Shown: positions 22,029 to 33,450 of the stretch, in pieces | Numbering within the stretch: the first letter of the stretch is position 1 | Layout of the letters: every line of letters begins with the position of its first letter | NCBI GenBank assembly: GCA_032622095.1 | Contig: CP136064.1 | Span: 137,347,954-137,411,953, forward strand | DNA: 64,000 nt | Direction: 5' to 3' | Source of the DNA: Siphonodentalium dalli | Taxonomy: Eukaryota; Mollusca; Scaphopoda; Gadilida; Siphonodentaliidae | The notes under the pieces: generated by a model | Database searches by the model: none | Seen by the model: the letters and a program-made list of their open reading frames with translations, nothing else | What the model was told of the DNA's origin: nothing | Translations under genes and position numbers: made by a program

Positions 22029-23217
22029 ATAATGTCTATCAAATCCAGAAGACAAGATTTATTGACAAGATAACTACTAGTAACTCTCTGATACCTACAC
22101 GTACAGAGGTGGACTGGCCGATTGGGAGACCGGGTAAATTCCCAATGGGCCGGAGGCCGGAAAATTCTGATTCCACGTGATTTTCTATATGTATATGTAG
22201 TTGGGCCGCAAATGAAACCGACGTGGGCCGCCACATGTGTTGTTTAACCAGCCTAACTGTATAATCGTAATTTTGTCATTAAATTAACTTGTCAGCATCA
22301 TATAACACCACGTAAAGACCCCGTTAATCTCGAGATATTAACGGTAACTCCCAGCTGTAAATCCCCAAAAAATTGAGGCCAGTCTAGATGCTACCTAGGA
22401 TTAGCGATTTTCTTGTATAGTTTTCAAAATTTTCTCACCCCGGGCCAAACAACCATGGACAGCCCGGTGTGTCCTAGTCTCTTGTCTGTAGCCGTGTGCA
22501 TTTGTCTGAGGTTAGACCGCTAGATGTAAGAATTTATGCAATTTTTCAGGTAAAAATAACTCAATGGTCTCATACCGGGAATATATAGAACCATGGATGA
22601 TGAATTTATAGGATATTAGGCCAGAGCACTGAGGTGCAATGGAATTATGCAAAAACATGTATTTGGTCTGATTTTGATTCAAGAGGGGGGGGGTGCAGTT
22701 GGAATTCCAAGGTGGACACCCCCTGAACAGAGACCCTCCTCCACTCGGCACCTCGGCAACTGCCTTTGGCAGATGGGCCGGTATTATATTCATTTCCCGG
22801 GCCGATTTTTTGGCCCAGTCCGCCTCTGTACATGTAACAGGGTCTACATGTATTATCAACTGGTACACAAAGTAAAAGTTGAGTGACAACAGATTAAGTG
22901 CTAAATTAGCTAGACTGTGAGCGGTTTATACATATGTGATTGTGTTCATTTTCGTTGCGTTGGGAGGATGCATATGTTCTTGCACACCAACATTGCGAGG
23001 ACAATTTTTTAGTTATGAGGACATTGTGCGTACATGGGATGTCTGTAGAATGAATGAGACGTAGGTATCGAAATAATCGGTAACGAATCTCAATTTGCGA
23101 TAAATAAAGGCACTATAGTACGATAACAATCATAAGATTACACTCATTCTATCACATTTAGCGATGTTATGTGGTCAACATCCCCGTCCGTTCCCGTTCA
23201 AACACTAAAATGCATTA
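22029..23217. repeat. Segmental duplication copy A, interrupted
   Basis: The segments 22029-22095 and 22837-23217 together match 23484-23946. Shared stretches include agacaagatttattgacaag, ttatcaactggta, gtaaaagttgagtg, gactgtgagcgg, gcgatgttatgtggtcaaca and gttcaaacactaaaatgcat. The gap is filled by the hAT-like element at 22104-22828. The duplication has no coding capacity. It includes the gcgttgggagga / attgcgaggac motif family also found at 28.2 kb. Confidence 0.85.
22096..22836. mobile_element. 725-bp hAT-like non-autonomous element
   Basis: Element 22104-22828 has inverted ends cagaggtggactgg and ccagtccgcctctg (13/14). Flanks tacacgta (22096-22103) and tacatgta (22829-22836) match at 7 of 8 bases. 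Copy B of the surrounding duplication lacks the element and shows the empty site near 23547. Subterminal ccgggtaaattccc and ggccgg motifs recur inverted near the right end. No transposase coding. Confidence 0.8.
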
Positions 23218-23439
23218 GGACTCTCCCATTCTATGGAACCTATCTTCTTTATTTCAAAACTGCATTGGAGGAATTATTTACCAGAGGAGAGTGTAAACTT
23301 GAGAAATCCCCACACTCGGCACACAATTTGTGACAAACACTTGTGAATACATCCAGTGATATTTTTATTAACCAACTTAATAGGAAAATTATTCAATCTA
23401 ATATCGTCCAAATCTCATGTTCATTTGAAAGTATATAGC

Positions 23440-24000
23440 AATTCGCGATTCATTTTTCAAAACTTATTTTGATCCAAGATGAGACGTCTATCGAACCCAG
23501 AAGACAAGATTTATTGACAAGAAGATAACTAACTCTCTCATACTTAACAGGGACTATTATCAACTGGTAGATAAAGTAAAAGTTGAGTGTGACAACAGAT
23601 GAAGTGCTAATATATCTAGACTGTGAGCGGATTATACTGGGCATGCATCAACATTAAAAGGCCGGGCAAAATGCCACATATGTGATTGTGTTCGTTTTCG
23701 TTGCGTTGGGAGGACACATACATGTATGTGCACAACAACATTGCGAGGACAATTTTATTTATGAGGACATTGTGTGTACATCGGATGTCTGTAGAATGAA
23801 TGAGACGTAGGGATCGAAATAACCGGTAACGAATCGCAATTTGCGATAAAGGCAGTATTACGATAAGATTACACTAATTCAATCACATTTAGCGATGTTA
23901 TGTGGTCAACATTACCGTCCGTTCCCGTTCAAACACTAAAATGCATCATTCGCAATTCATTTTTCAAAACTTATTTTGATCCAAGATGAGACATCTATGA
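23440..24000. repeat. Segmental duplication copy B and start of a third unit
   Basis: Copy B covers about 23440-23946. Its first 55 bp (cgattcatttttcaaaactt, then tgatccaagatgagac) recur at 23946-24000, so the unit is tandem with a period of about 505 bp and the third copy is truncated. The absence of the 725-bp element makes this the reference for the empty site. Confidence 0.8.
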
Positions 24001-24731
24001 GGACTTTCATCAAAATATCCCCAGAGATTGGACTGTTTGCATGACATTTTTGTTTAATGTTTGAAGGGGTATGGACCGATTTAAGTAGTTTGTTCAGATT
24101 CACGGTGGGAATGAGAGACGAACCATAATTCGTGACCGATAAATCAACCAAATCATGGCTTTATTCTGTTGGCGATCAGCGATGAACATCAAAAACATAG
24201 AAGTCTTTCATGTTCTTTGAAGATGACCGACATACGTCGACGTTCATGAAGTTGATGGCCAAATTCGGTCAAGGTCGAATGATATCGCTTTTGAATCACT
24301 TGCCTTCGATAGGGACATGGTCATTTGGTTGTCGGCGGGATACACTGAAGCCTTTGAGCCAATTATACCATGGCAAGTGGTCTAATCAGGGTTCATACAG
24401 GTTCCCATAGTCTAAATTTAAGCTTTAAAATTCAAGGACTTCAAGGACATTCTCATTACTGTACAATGCCACATGTATGGATATGAGAGGGGTATTACTC
24501 ATGCCCCATGAAGGCAGAGAATAAATTCAATGTGGATCACTGAATTGTTACTATCCATGTTTCACTTCAGTTCGAATTCGCACCTACCGCTTGCCTAATT
24601 TTTATTCAGCGTACGCGTTTTATTGCGTGCCTAAAACAAACAATTAATGCTTTGTGCGATGTTGACAATACAATGCTTCTCTTGTTCCAAATAAAAATAA
24701 ATGGGAGATTACCCAATAGCAAGAACCAAAC
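24001..24731. other. No gene recognised
   Basis: A 66-codon frame at 24210-24410 has no known motif. No repeat boundary seen. Confidence 0.45.
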
Positions 24732-25259
24732 ATGCCACTGTTAATAAAACCCGCCGCATTTCACTTTTTGGTAATAATAATAGCGCATTTCCTTTATTAT
24801 CGTCAACGCATGGCAAATGTTCCAGAGTTCGTGTCGAACCAGACGGGGGATCAATTTACAACTTCCATCAAGGATTTTTCTCGAAATCCGTTGCATGTTT
24901 TCGTTGTACTGATCATGTTGATAATGTTGATCACAAACTGTGACGCAGACTCCACTATCCAATGTTTCCTCGATAACGTAAAGCTTGATGACGGATCCGA
25001 CATAGGTATTTCGGGTGTCGGTGACGTTGAGGTCGGCAGCGACTGGGGTAATTTTGATCTCAGTCGGAAAGGCACACTATCTACTATCACTGTACGTGAT
25101 TTACGCGCGGATGTCGCGTGGAATAATTTATTGCATACGAGAGTGGGCCTTGGAGAAACCAACAACCAAAAGATGAACAGAATGAAGGTTCCCCATCTGA
25201 TGACTGAGTCAAGGCCGAAAACTTTCAATGATGTGTTGATGTCAAACTCTTTATGGTGA
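24732..25259 (+). CDS. Hypothetical 175-codon ORF, doubtful
   Basis: Open from ATG 24732 to TGA 25259. Two hydrophobic stretches are visible: residues 9-22 (FHFLVIIIAHFLYY) and about 53-68 (LHVFVVLIMLIMLITN). A polar, acidic, Gly-rich middle (DDGSDIGISGVGDVEVGSD) and a basic tail follow. I do not recognise a family. There is no Kozak-like context, signal or splice site that decides the case, and overlapping frames of similar length exist on the opposite strand. It may be a chance ORF in a relatively GC-balanced segment. Listed because it is the longest plus-strand frame for several kilobases. Confidence 0.2.
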   Translation: MPLLIKPAAFHFLVIIIAHFLYYRQRMANVPEFVSNQTGDQFTTSIKDFSRNPLHVFVVLIMLIMLITNCDADSTIQCFLDNVKLDDGSDIGISGVGDVEVGSDWGNFDLSRKGTLSTITVRDLRADVAWNNLLHTRVGLGETNNQKMNRMKVPHLMTESRPKTFNDVLMSNSLW

Positions 25260-26351
25260 TATTTTTTCTAAGAAAAACTATAGTGATCGTGCTTAGCAAA
25301 GTGGACATTGCTACCAGGCATGTGATATAATGTTTAATGTTTTGATATGCCTATAATGGTTAATCTACTTCTTCTCTGTATCCATGTAGAATGCAAGAAG
25401 TATGGGTTATTGCTACGTACTAAAAGGGTTATTATTAGGTAATATCAATTTGAGGCAGTTTCAATTTCCAGAACATTTTCATGTTCTGGAAATTGGCCCG
25501 AAAATAATAAATAATAACCTCATACCGCATTTAGGTTTGAAAACCCAAAGTGACGTTAAACACAGGTTTTATTAACAGGGGCCTGAACTGGGTTAAATTC
25601 AATAGCTGCACCGATTCTTTGAAGTGCAAACATGAGTGACGTCAGTGATCACATGCTTCGGGTTAGGTTTCAGAGCGGCGGCGAGTCTTTGATGTTCCAA
25701 CACCGATCACTACCTCGGATAGTCAAACATTGTCTCGAAATGAAAACTGTCGTAATGTTATGATGGCAAGACGTGCCTTGGTTGATTGACAGACGGGATT
25801 GCATTGGACAACCTTGTAAGTTGTACTTTGTGTCCACATACCGGGGGTTACTATGCGCATTCCACGTACCAGTACGCGGTTTATCGTGTTTGTGAAACCG
25901 ACATTCAATTCCATGACCATGGCACCACTTATATAGTTCCAAACTAGTAGACAGAAGATCACCCAAGAGTGGTAACAAAAATGCATGCGCGGTGTTAAAT
26001 TCTACAGCGACATCGAGTCTTTGAAGTCGTGTTGACATCTTTCGGTTACCACATGTATTCGGATAGAGTTCAGAGCAGCATCGAGGCTTTGATTTGTAAA
26101 CACCAATGAGTTCCGACTTTTGTAAATCGGTGTCCCGATATATTTTATAGCGATAGGTTATGACATAAGTGCTGCGTGCTCTGGTTGACAAGATCGCCAT
26201 GTGTCTTTCCAAGATCTTCTGCACTGCATTGAACTAATTTATTAATTGTGCTGAAAAAAGTGGATTGATTTTATACTCCACTGCATGTATTGTGATTTAT
26301 CTTTTCATGTAAAATGGAATGAATTACATACAAAAATCACAACATATTATT
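25260..26351. repeat. Diffuse internal repeats, no gene
   Basis: Variants of gcacc/gcatc/gcgac-gattctttgaagt recur near 25605, 25680, 26010 and 26085, indicating an old tandem structure. A short hairpin, tttccagaac...gttctggaaa, lies at 25467-25497. The 184-codon minus frame at 25670-26224 spans these repeats and has no known domain. Confidence 0.4.
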
Positions 26352-27007
26352 CAGAAGAGCGATCGATTTGCCCTCCTAAGTATTAGTAACTATTAGTAGT
26401 AGTGCCACCGCAGACGCTACGATTAAAATCGTAAGTGGGGAAAATCGTAGGTGGAGAAATCGTAGCTTGCCCGCAGACGCTACGGTGTTGCGATGTTTGC
26501 AGCTACGATTTTATCAACGTGATCGATCACATGATAGCAAAATGTTATACCCCATTCTCCGCATTATGCAACTAAATACATATGGCATGTATCTCAGTGT
26601 TCTAAACTAACAAGTTGATGTTGAAAGTTCAAGTGAAATTGAATATTTTTTTAATTTTGACATTTTTGTACCTGTCAACTCAACAGGCTCAGCTGCCCCA
26701 ATTGAATTTCAACAATTGCGGCAGCCCTCTACTACTTGCCTGATATGTGGTATAAGCCTGCACTCCCTGTCGTGCCACATCTCCACCAATGTGGCCTCGT
26801 TTTTGGAAGTGCAAGCAACGATCGCGTGCGTTGCCAAGGTCACGCCACGATTTTCCTGGTAAAATCAAACAGTGCTTGATTGCTACGATTTGGCTACGAT
26901 ATTGTCGTGGGCATGCGCATTAGATGCTTCCTCCTGCGATTTTCCCCACTTACGATTTTAACCGCAGCGTGTGCGGTGGCACTTAGGGAGCGATTTACTG
27001 CCACCCT
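26352..27007. mobile_element. TIR element with tandem AATCGTA motifs
   Basis: Inverted ends are strong over gccaccgcagacgctac, then attaaaatcgtaagtgggg (26403-26450), and the complement at 26937-26983. Weaker similarity continues outward on both sides (cctaag, then gatttgccc against aaatcgctcc) to about 26352 and 27007. The left arm carries a small insertion of agta repeats. Many aatcgtag words occur inside. No ORF and no clear target duplication, so the superfamily is unresolved. Confidence 0.7.
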
Positions 27008-28180
27008 GAATTTGATATAAACACCAGCCCTGGACAATGGAATTTGGAAACAGATATCATACAATACCGTATGAACTTGAATCTGTTTGCTGAAAAGAAT
27101 ACACTGGAAATATCTTACATACTTTCCCACAAATATCTGGGTTGGGTGACATTACTGACAAGCACAATCATGACACAATTACATGAGCAGATGAGGTCAA
27201 GACAGACACAAATTTAAAAGACTCTAGTCTGGTTGCGTCATTCCCGGATTCCGGACAGCCCCTGGACGTATATTTACTCGACGATTACCTAATTTGGGCA
27301 CATTTAGATTAGCTTACAGGTACGTGTATGTCAATAATCAGCTATCTGTTTTTTTTTTTAAATCTCGCCATTCTCGGCGTCTTTAACCCACAATCGCAAA
27401 ACCGAGAATGACAAAATTCGCGCTGTAGGTAAAAATAGTAATAAACTGGTCGCGGAGAACGGGGACCAAAATTCAGCGACAAACGCGCCCGTAGTGATGG
27501 TAGTCACTCGCAAATTATTTTTTGTAAAAACCAATAGTATAATGATTTTTTGTAAAATTTACTAAAAACCAATCCAGATTCGCATAATATTAAAAATTAA
27601 ATTTAAAATAAAAAAAAATCTCAAATTTAGTCAGACAATGTTTGTTTGTTTGATTCTGTAGTCACTCTTCGCTGACTAAATTAATAAATGTTTGAAAAGT
27701 ATTCTCTGGTGCTTTAAGTTCAATCACATGTGCTGTACACGGTGCCGCGACAGACATTTCCAAATCACGAAAAATGAAAATCATGTTCCATGGTCAATCC
27801 CGTTTTCCCGAAACTTATACCCTGCTCGCCCTAATAGTAGTACATCATCGGTTAGATAAAGTCATTTAGATTAGAGAGAATATATATATTTAACTTTATT
27901 TCTTTAAATAATTATACTAACTATACTTACTTTGATAGAAAATACTTCTGATCTTTTTTTTAAAATGGCTGCTAAATGCACTAGAAATGAAGCGGAAACA
28001 ACATACGACTCACGACTCACAAATCGTCACCGGAAGGACCGCTTTGATTGGTTCAAAATTTTAGTACTCCGAAGAGTCGAGCGTTTTCATTGGCTATCTA
28101 TACACTCGTGTAATATAGTTTGTTTGTGTGAAGCGATCCGCGAATCGCCAATGGAATATTTTTGTGTATGTGTGTGTGGG
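27008..28180. other. AT-rich, no gene
   Basis: The 165-codon frame at 27932-28429 crosses into a repeat and a hAT end and is not a gene. Short inverted scraps such as cattctcgg and ccgagaatg (27370-27410) are present. Confidence 0.45.
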
Positions 28181-28189
28181 TTCAGAATA

Positions 28190-28342
28190 CAAACCCGAGT
28201 TACGGGGACCGTTTCTAAAATTGAAATACACAATCAGAATGTAGTTTTGATACCATTGCAAGGACATCATTATGAGGACATGGGAAATGTCCTCATAAAC
28301 CAAATTGTACCCACAACGTTGGTGTGCAAACATGTGTATGTC
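28190..28342. repeat. Repeat family C carrying the hAT insertion
   Basis: Contains cggggacc, gcaaggacat, atgaggacat and tatgtcctcccaac, continuing beyond the hAT element as gcagcgtaaacgaaccc at 29050. It is the inverted relative of the sequence at 22925-23050 and 23680-23790 (gttttcgttgcgttgggagga), which shows the uninterrupted site. Confidence 0.7.
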
Positions 28343-29049
28343 CTCCCAACTAGTGTTCGGTCCGAATATTCGAATGTTCGAATATTCGCTCGTAAAAATA
28401 AATATCCGAATACTCGAATAATTATTTGACTATTCGAATATTCGAAAATAATCTCCGGGTAATTGTTTCCTGGTTTGTTATTAGTCTGAGGGTCTGTTAA
28501 AAGTATAGTCTATTTTCCACTGACCATAAACGAATTAATATGACGCAACTGTAACGTTCTGATTTGATTGGCGTCATGACGTCGAAATAATTTTATTGGC
28601 TAGGTGTAAACCAGACCGTGCTTGCATGTGGTCATACGAAGAAATCAGATATATGGACTCACTTCACGTTGGATGCCAAAACTAAAAAGACTACAGCAGG
28701 GCTGATCTCTACTGAAAAACGCAACCGGTTGAAGCCGCAGACTGTCCGAATGTTACACTTCTTGAACAAGAACCTTTAAGTCATGCATGGGACATTGACT
28801 ACTTGAACTTCATAAACAGATACACTCTTGCTATTAAGGCAAAAGATTCTTTTTTCTCTCTCTTTTTTGCGTATAGCATGTGCATGGATAATATGCTATT
28901 TCATTAAATAATAAATTGGTTCCAAAATATGTTATATATATAATTTTATAATTTATCTAAATATTCGAATACTATTCGAATATTCGCTCGTTATTCGAAC
29001 CGAATATTCGAATACCGAAATCCGTCGAATACCGAACACTACTCCCAAC
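28343..29049. mobile_element. 691-bp hAT deletion derivative
   Basis: Element 28351-29041 is flanked by the perfect 8-bp direct repeat ctcccaac (28343-28350 and 29042-29049). Ends are inverted, tagtgttcggt and accgaacacta. Both subterminal regions are packed with ttcgaatattcgaa-type words, a feature of hAT transposase binding regions. The interior keeps two short pieces of transposase coding sequence (28639-28779). It is a non-autonomous copy derived from an autonomous hAT by internal deletion. Confidence 0.9.
28639..28779 (+). pseudogene. hAT transposase ends fused by deletion
   Basis: A 47-codon open stretch ends at TAA 28777-28779. The first part, KKSDIWTHFTLDAKTKK, resembles the start of a BED-type zinc finger in hAT transposases (K-S-x-V/I-W-x-H/Y-F). 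The last part, LKPQTVRMLHFLNKNL, resembles the extreme C-terminus of hAT transposases (L-x-P-x-x-V-x-x-L-x-F-L-x-x-N). Everything between, including the DDE catalytic core and dimerisation region, is missing. The cysteines and histidines of the finger are also lost. Orientation is plus, consistent with the element ends. It cannot encode an active enzyme. Confidence 0.75.
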
Positions 29050-29059
29050 GCAGCGTAAA

Positions 29060-29160
29060 CGAACCCATGCATATACGTATATACACATGTATCACATACA
29101 CATACACACACACACATACATACATGTACACACACACTCACACACACACGGCAGGCATAC
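29060..29160. repeat. (CA)n/(CATA)n microsatellite
   Basis: Runs of acacac, catacata and tatacaca. Apparent ORFs here on both strands are simple-repeat translations. Confidence 0.9.
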
Positions 29161-29308
29161 ACCTTTCATTATATGCTAACCTGATCATTCAAACCGACGC
29201 TATACGGGTCAACATATATAAATATACACAAGCATGTGTTCATGCGGATGTGAAATAGAGCATGTACATCAGTTACCGATGTTTTATCGGCGTCCAAATT
29301 GATAATAT

Positions 29309-29700
29309 TCATAAATTTTTACTATCATCACTGCATGTCAGTAATATTTGAGATTGCGTGGTATAAGCTTTCCACAAACAATACGTACTGCATACTACAA
29401 AGTCTGTGAATAAGTCAGCTTCATCAATTAAATCAAATAACTCTGGTGGACGTGCAGTGAGAAATACATTCAATTGTACATCTGGGCAAAGGCTGTCTAG
29501 TTTGAGAATACATTGAATATTGAACTGGTTCATTAACTCATGCCATATGTCGTTGCGATATTCCGTAATGGCGGGGCAGTTTATGATGACGTGTAGAGGG
29601 AGATCATCATAAGCAACACCACATTTGTTGCAAGTTAAAAATTCGGACTCAGTACAAGCTATGATGCCGGCCACAGTCAAATATGCTATTTTCACCCCCG
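29309..29700 (-). pseudogene. LINE C-terminal domain, 5'-truncated
   Basis: A 128-codon open frame contains CNKCGVAYDDLPLHVIINC, a C-x2-C...H...C finger-like motif found at the C-terminus of Jockey/CR1-type LINE proteins, followed by an acidic and hydrophobic tail (LDSLCPDVQLNVFLTARPPE). The match begins at about 29700, where sequence upstream becomes unrelated (caaaaccgag repeats). The insertion is therefore a typical 5'-truncated copy keeping only the last part of ORF2. The RT core is absent. The product would not be functional alone. The 3' end lies somewhere near 29280; no poly(A) or short tail repeat is obvious. Confidence 0.65.
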
Positions 29701-31249
29701 TGTACGTGGTATCGCCAAAACCGAGGGTATCGCCAAAACCGAGAATATGGGAAAGTCATTTTCACGTATATGATATGGGGATATGTTTGTTTCTCATCGT
29801 AATACAGGCATCAGGCATCGTATGTGTATGTCCACACGAAGCAGGAGTATTTATCCACTAGTTGTCATTTAGTTTTCCCAGATCAGACCATTCATTTTTT
29901 TTTGGCGAATTTTTTCAATGGTGTTTTTGCTTTTTCTCACTCAAATTTTCTAGAACATCCATTCACTATAGTATAGTTCCTGGACTCCCACACTTCCAAA
30001 ACAAATGCCGGTATATAGTTGAATCTGTCAATGAAGCATACGATTTGACAGAATTTAAAAAATCCCTGTCGTTCTCAATATCCGCGCGATATGAAGGGAC
30101 CACTGTCGGTCTACAAAGATGCGAACGGCACAGATGAAGATGCGCCAAACGCCGAGTTTCTGTGCAGTAAATATGCGTATTACTTAAGGAGTTCTGATGA
30201 GTTTTCGAGTGTTTTTATGTGTATCTGAGACTGATAGATTGGACTGCGAATGTCATCTGAAATATGAATCCATAACATATTCGAAATATTGTGTGCATAT
30301 ATATTATGAATGTGTTTCAATTGAAATTAATTGAACACTCATCTCAGCATTCAGATTTGCGATCGCAAGAACGTGCATGAATGATAACGCGATACCTTGA
30401 TCACACGCACGTGAATGCTGCAGTTTCGCATGCATGCAGCTAATCGGTTATTCGTTTAGTATTAACATGCTTGGAGTTTGTATATAGACCACACATGCCA
30501 GACGACACGCTACGGCGTATCAACGATTTGTCATAATCATGTTTATTTTACAGACTTTAAATTATGACTCGTTCCCACTCGAGTAGACCGTTACGCGACA
30601 ATGAAACCGAATCATCTTATTGAATATACATATATATATCGTATTGCTCCAAATTATGCAATTCTGGCTTTTTTGAGAGTCATCAGATAAAATTGTAACG
30701 ATTATATGTTAACACACTAAACATCCGAACATATATGTACACACACACACAACAAAGTTACTGCTATTTATAATAAACACTTCACTGTGGAACATTTGTA
30801 TACTGCCATGATTGTTATGTGCACATGTAAATTGCACTATAGTTTATAACTTTTCCAATTTAGCCCTAGGACCACATATTTAGTGGGCATAATATTTACA
30901 CAAGACTTCATTATGTTATCGTATAGGTTGCATATACTGTAATTGATATGTATGTTTAACCGAAATGAATCTTATCTCCGTCCTGAGTTTGGTTTATGGT
31001 TCTAACCAAAATTGTTATGGATGTTCAGCGTCAAGTCGCATCTGACTTTACCTAACGCTTCGTGACCATAAACAAAGTCCTACTCGAGATGGTTCCATGT
31101 AAATCGTAAATTTTTCGTACAACTGAAAACGGGGTCTAAAATGAGAGTTATGAACCAAACAATAATAAATTGATATAATGATAATCGAGGATACGTCTGA
31201 ATGAAACAGATCAAAGCAAAAATTGCCACTAAGAAGTAATAGAAGTTAG
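29701..31249. other. No gene seen
   Basis: AT-rich non-coding DNA with short simple repeats (tatatata near 30620, acacacac near 30740). A frame at 29862-30137 has no recognisable domain. Confidence 0.5.
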
Positions 31250-32985
31250 CAGATCACAGATAGAGACGCACACATCTACCAATTTCGAGGTACCGTAACC
31301 AAGATGGCCACCCGTAAACAAACTGTACCAGAAATGGACCCACCCTCGTTACGCCAGCCATGGAGACAGTAAAAACTGTTGCCAAAGTTGATAGCCCCAC
31401 CACCATTGATAGCTCTGAAGTAAACACCAATATAATCAAGAGAAAATCAGCATTTGATATTTCACCGTTCGAGCAGCGTTCCATGAGGTACAGAGGCTCA
31501 GTTGAGGACCTGTCCACCTGCAATTATTTTACAGACGGTGACTACGACAGCGACCAAATGTTATCTGCATCTCAGGGAAAACCCCGGACACGCAGACAGC
31601 TTACAAGTAAACCAAACACACAAAAGGGCCTACCCAAAAAATCACCATCAATGGCCGAGTTGGTCGACACCGCGGTCTCTTCAGCAATTAACTCGGACAC
31701 CTTCTTGAATCGTTGTCATGATGCATTGATTCCAAAAGTAGAAGAAAGCGTTACTAGGGTAATCCAATGTGATTTGGTAAAATTGGTCAATGCAGGTGTC
31801 AAAAAAGCTGTGCAGGATGTACTTGCGACACTACCTTCCACAGTTGAAACTGCAGTCAGAGGGGCAATGAAGTCCACCAATGAGACAATGTCTAAATTAC
31901 AGACCGATGTGGACCAACTCAAAACACTTAACAAACAGCTGCTGCAAAAAATTAAAACCCTCGAAGCCGGCCAAAAATCAACTGAGGACGAAATTGAAGA
32001 TGCCGAACAACACGGGCGACAAATAAGTTTGCGATTCATCAATTTCCCCATAAAAACCGGTGTGGTAGATATATATAAACTCCCCACCAGCAATATGGTG
32101 AGGAAATTCTGCAAACAGAAATTGTCAATTGATGTTCTGCCTAATGACATTGTAAACTCACACCCACTCGGAAAGGCAAGAGAGTACACCTACAATCCCC
32201 GCCATCAGAATAATCGATCAACACGTGATGAAAGCACCTCAAACTCAACTGGTGATGAACCCTACCTTGATGCCATCAGACCTGGATCAAAAATTACTGT
32301 TATTAATATAATCGTTCGCTTTACATATTTCCCAGTAAAGGATGAAATATTCAAAAGTAAAAGGTTTCTGAAAGGATCATCACCTGTTCTCATCTGTGAA
32401 GACCTAACACTGAAGAGACAAGGGATTATGAAATCACTAAACACCTTTAAGCTGGACAAAAATGTTGAGTCCTATTGGTCCGTAAATGGGAAGATATTCT
32501 TCAAGACTCTCAAAGATGGCCGCAGACACATAATCGACGTCACAAAGCCACTGCCTGATCAAATCCGACCAGCAGCCATCATTGATGCCGGCAGCGGTTA
32601 ATCACAAACTCTCCCAAAATATATGGACTCTGCTGGTTCTAACCAGTGACACCCATTGCAGAACATGATCCAATTTGTTTTCCTATTTTTTCCCTTTTGC
32701 CAGCTAAACGAGGGCTGCATTCGGGTAAACTGACCTCACACATGGTATTAAACTCACAATTATATTCCCCAGTGGTACATGTACACAAAAATCTAAATAC
32801 ATATAAACATACATATGTGTATGTACATGTATGTACATGTATGTCCATAAATGTTCATGTATGTGTGTGCAGGTTCACATGTACATTTATTAATTTTATA
32901 TCTACCTCTATGGTTTACTTCATGTTATCCTACCATGTATCAATACCATTGAATATAAATCCTGCTAATCTAATCTAATGACCGA
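31250..32985 (+). mobile_element. ORF1-only LINE-like element (half-LINE)
   Basis: A single intact ORF1 (31360-32601) is followed by a 3' UTR-like stretch of about 380 bp that ends in taatctaatctaatga, a short tandem tail of the kind seen on CR1/L2 LINEs. No ORF2 sequence follows. The 5' part has aagatggccacc, a common phrase in LINE 5' UTRs, and a short upstream ORF from 31303. The left edge is approximate. Such elements would depend on another LINE's RT in trans. Confidence 0.65.
31360..32601 (+). CDS. LINE ORF1p-like RNA-binding protein, intact
   Basis: 413 codons without a break. Residues about 90-220 are helical, with heptad-like spacing (MSKLQTDVDQLKTLNKQLL, then KIKTLEAGQKSTEDEIEDAE), forming a probable trimerising coiled coil. 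An RRM-like segment follows (ISLRFINFPIK, MVRKFCKQKLSIDV) and then a C-terminal domain (INIIVRFTYFPVKDEIFKSK, ICEDLTLKRQGIMK, YWSVNGKIFFKTLKDGRRH). This order matches L1/CR1 ORF1p, a nucleic-acid chaperone that packages LINE RNA. The ATG at 31360 was chosen because it opens the frame; an upstream AUG at 31303 in another frame stops after 22 codons, just past the main start. Intactness over 1.2 kb suggests a young or maintained copy. Confidence 0.75.
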   Translation: METVKTVAKVDSPTTIDSSEVNTNIIKRKSAFDISPFEQRSMRYRGSVEDLSTCNYFTDGDYDSDQMLSASQGKPRTRRQLTSKPNTQKGLPKKSPSMAELVDTAVSSAINSDTFLNRCHDALIPKVEESVTRVIQCDLVKLVNAGVKKAVQDVLATLPSTVETAVRGAMKSTNETMSKLQTDVDQLKTLNKQLLQKIKTLEAGQKSTEDEIEDAEQHGRQISLRFINFPIKTGVVDIYKLPTSNMVRKFCKQKLSIDVLPNDIVNSHPLGKAREYTYNPRHQNNRSTRDESTSNSTGDEPYLDAIRPGSKITVINIIVRFTYFPVKDEIFKSKRFLKGSSPVLICEDLTLKRQGIMKSLNTFKLDKNVESYWSVNGKIFFKTLKDGRRHIIDVTKPLPDQIRPAAIIDAGSG

Positions 32986-33139
32986 CAACATTTATCCAGT
33001 CAATTTCCTCTGACACGAGTAAATATTGTCAACATGATGAAAGATACATTTTACCTTAAAATCACATTGTGTACATAACCCTGACAATGACATTTGTTAT
33101 ATCAACTGAATTACATGCATCACCGGAATTGCTCGAAAA

Positions 33140-33450
33140 TCTAGTCTTGAATACTTAATGTGTTTTTGTTTATTTTTTCTGTGAAAATAATAATCCTGAG
33201 TCGAGACAGTAACAGAAGACGATACTCAACTAGTACTACTGTCACATTCCATTGTACATAAATATGCATTCATGAATGTACTTCGACTATCTAACTAGTC
33301 GTAAATACTTAACGTACTAAGTTCTTTATTGTTCTGTGTAAATAATAATTATGAGTCGAGTCACTAACAGAAAACGATACTCAACTACAGTAGTACTACT
33401 GCCACATTTCACTGTACATCAATACGCATCATTCTGATGTAGATAATCAT
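33140..33450. repeat. Two-copy tandem duplication of about 155 bp
   Basis: Copies at about 33140-33295 and 33296-33450 share tctgtgaaaataataat-like, gagtcgag, cagaagacgatactcaact and gtactactg. Diverged by roughly 15%. Confidence 0.75.

Noticed and set aside
25670-26224. 184-codon minus ORF
   Set aside because: Spans diffuse repeats, no recognisable domain, and has a competing frame inside it.
27932-28429. 165-codon plus ORF
   Set aside because: Crosses repeat family C and enters the hAT end at 28351, so it is not a unit.
28953-29258. ORFs on both strands around a CA repeat
   Set aside because: Low-complexity repeats and hAT end, no domain.
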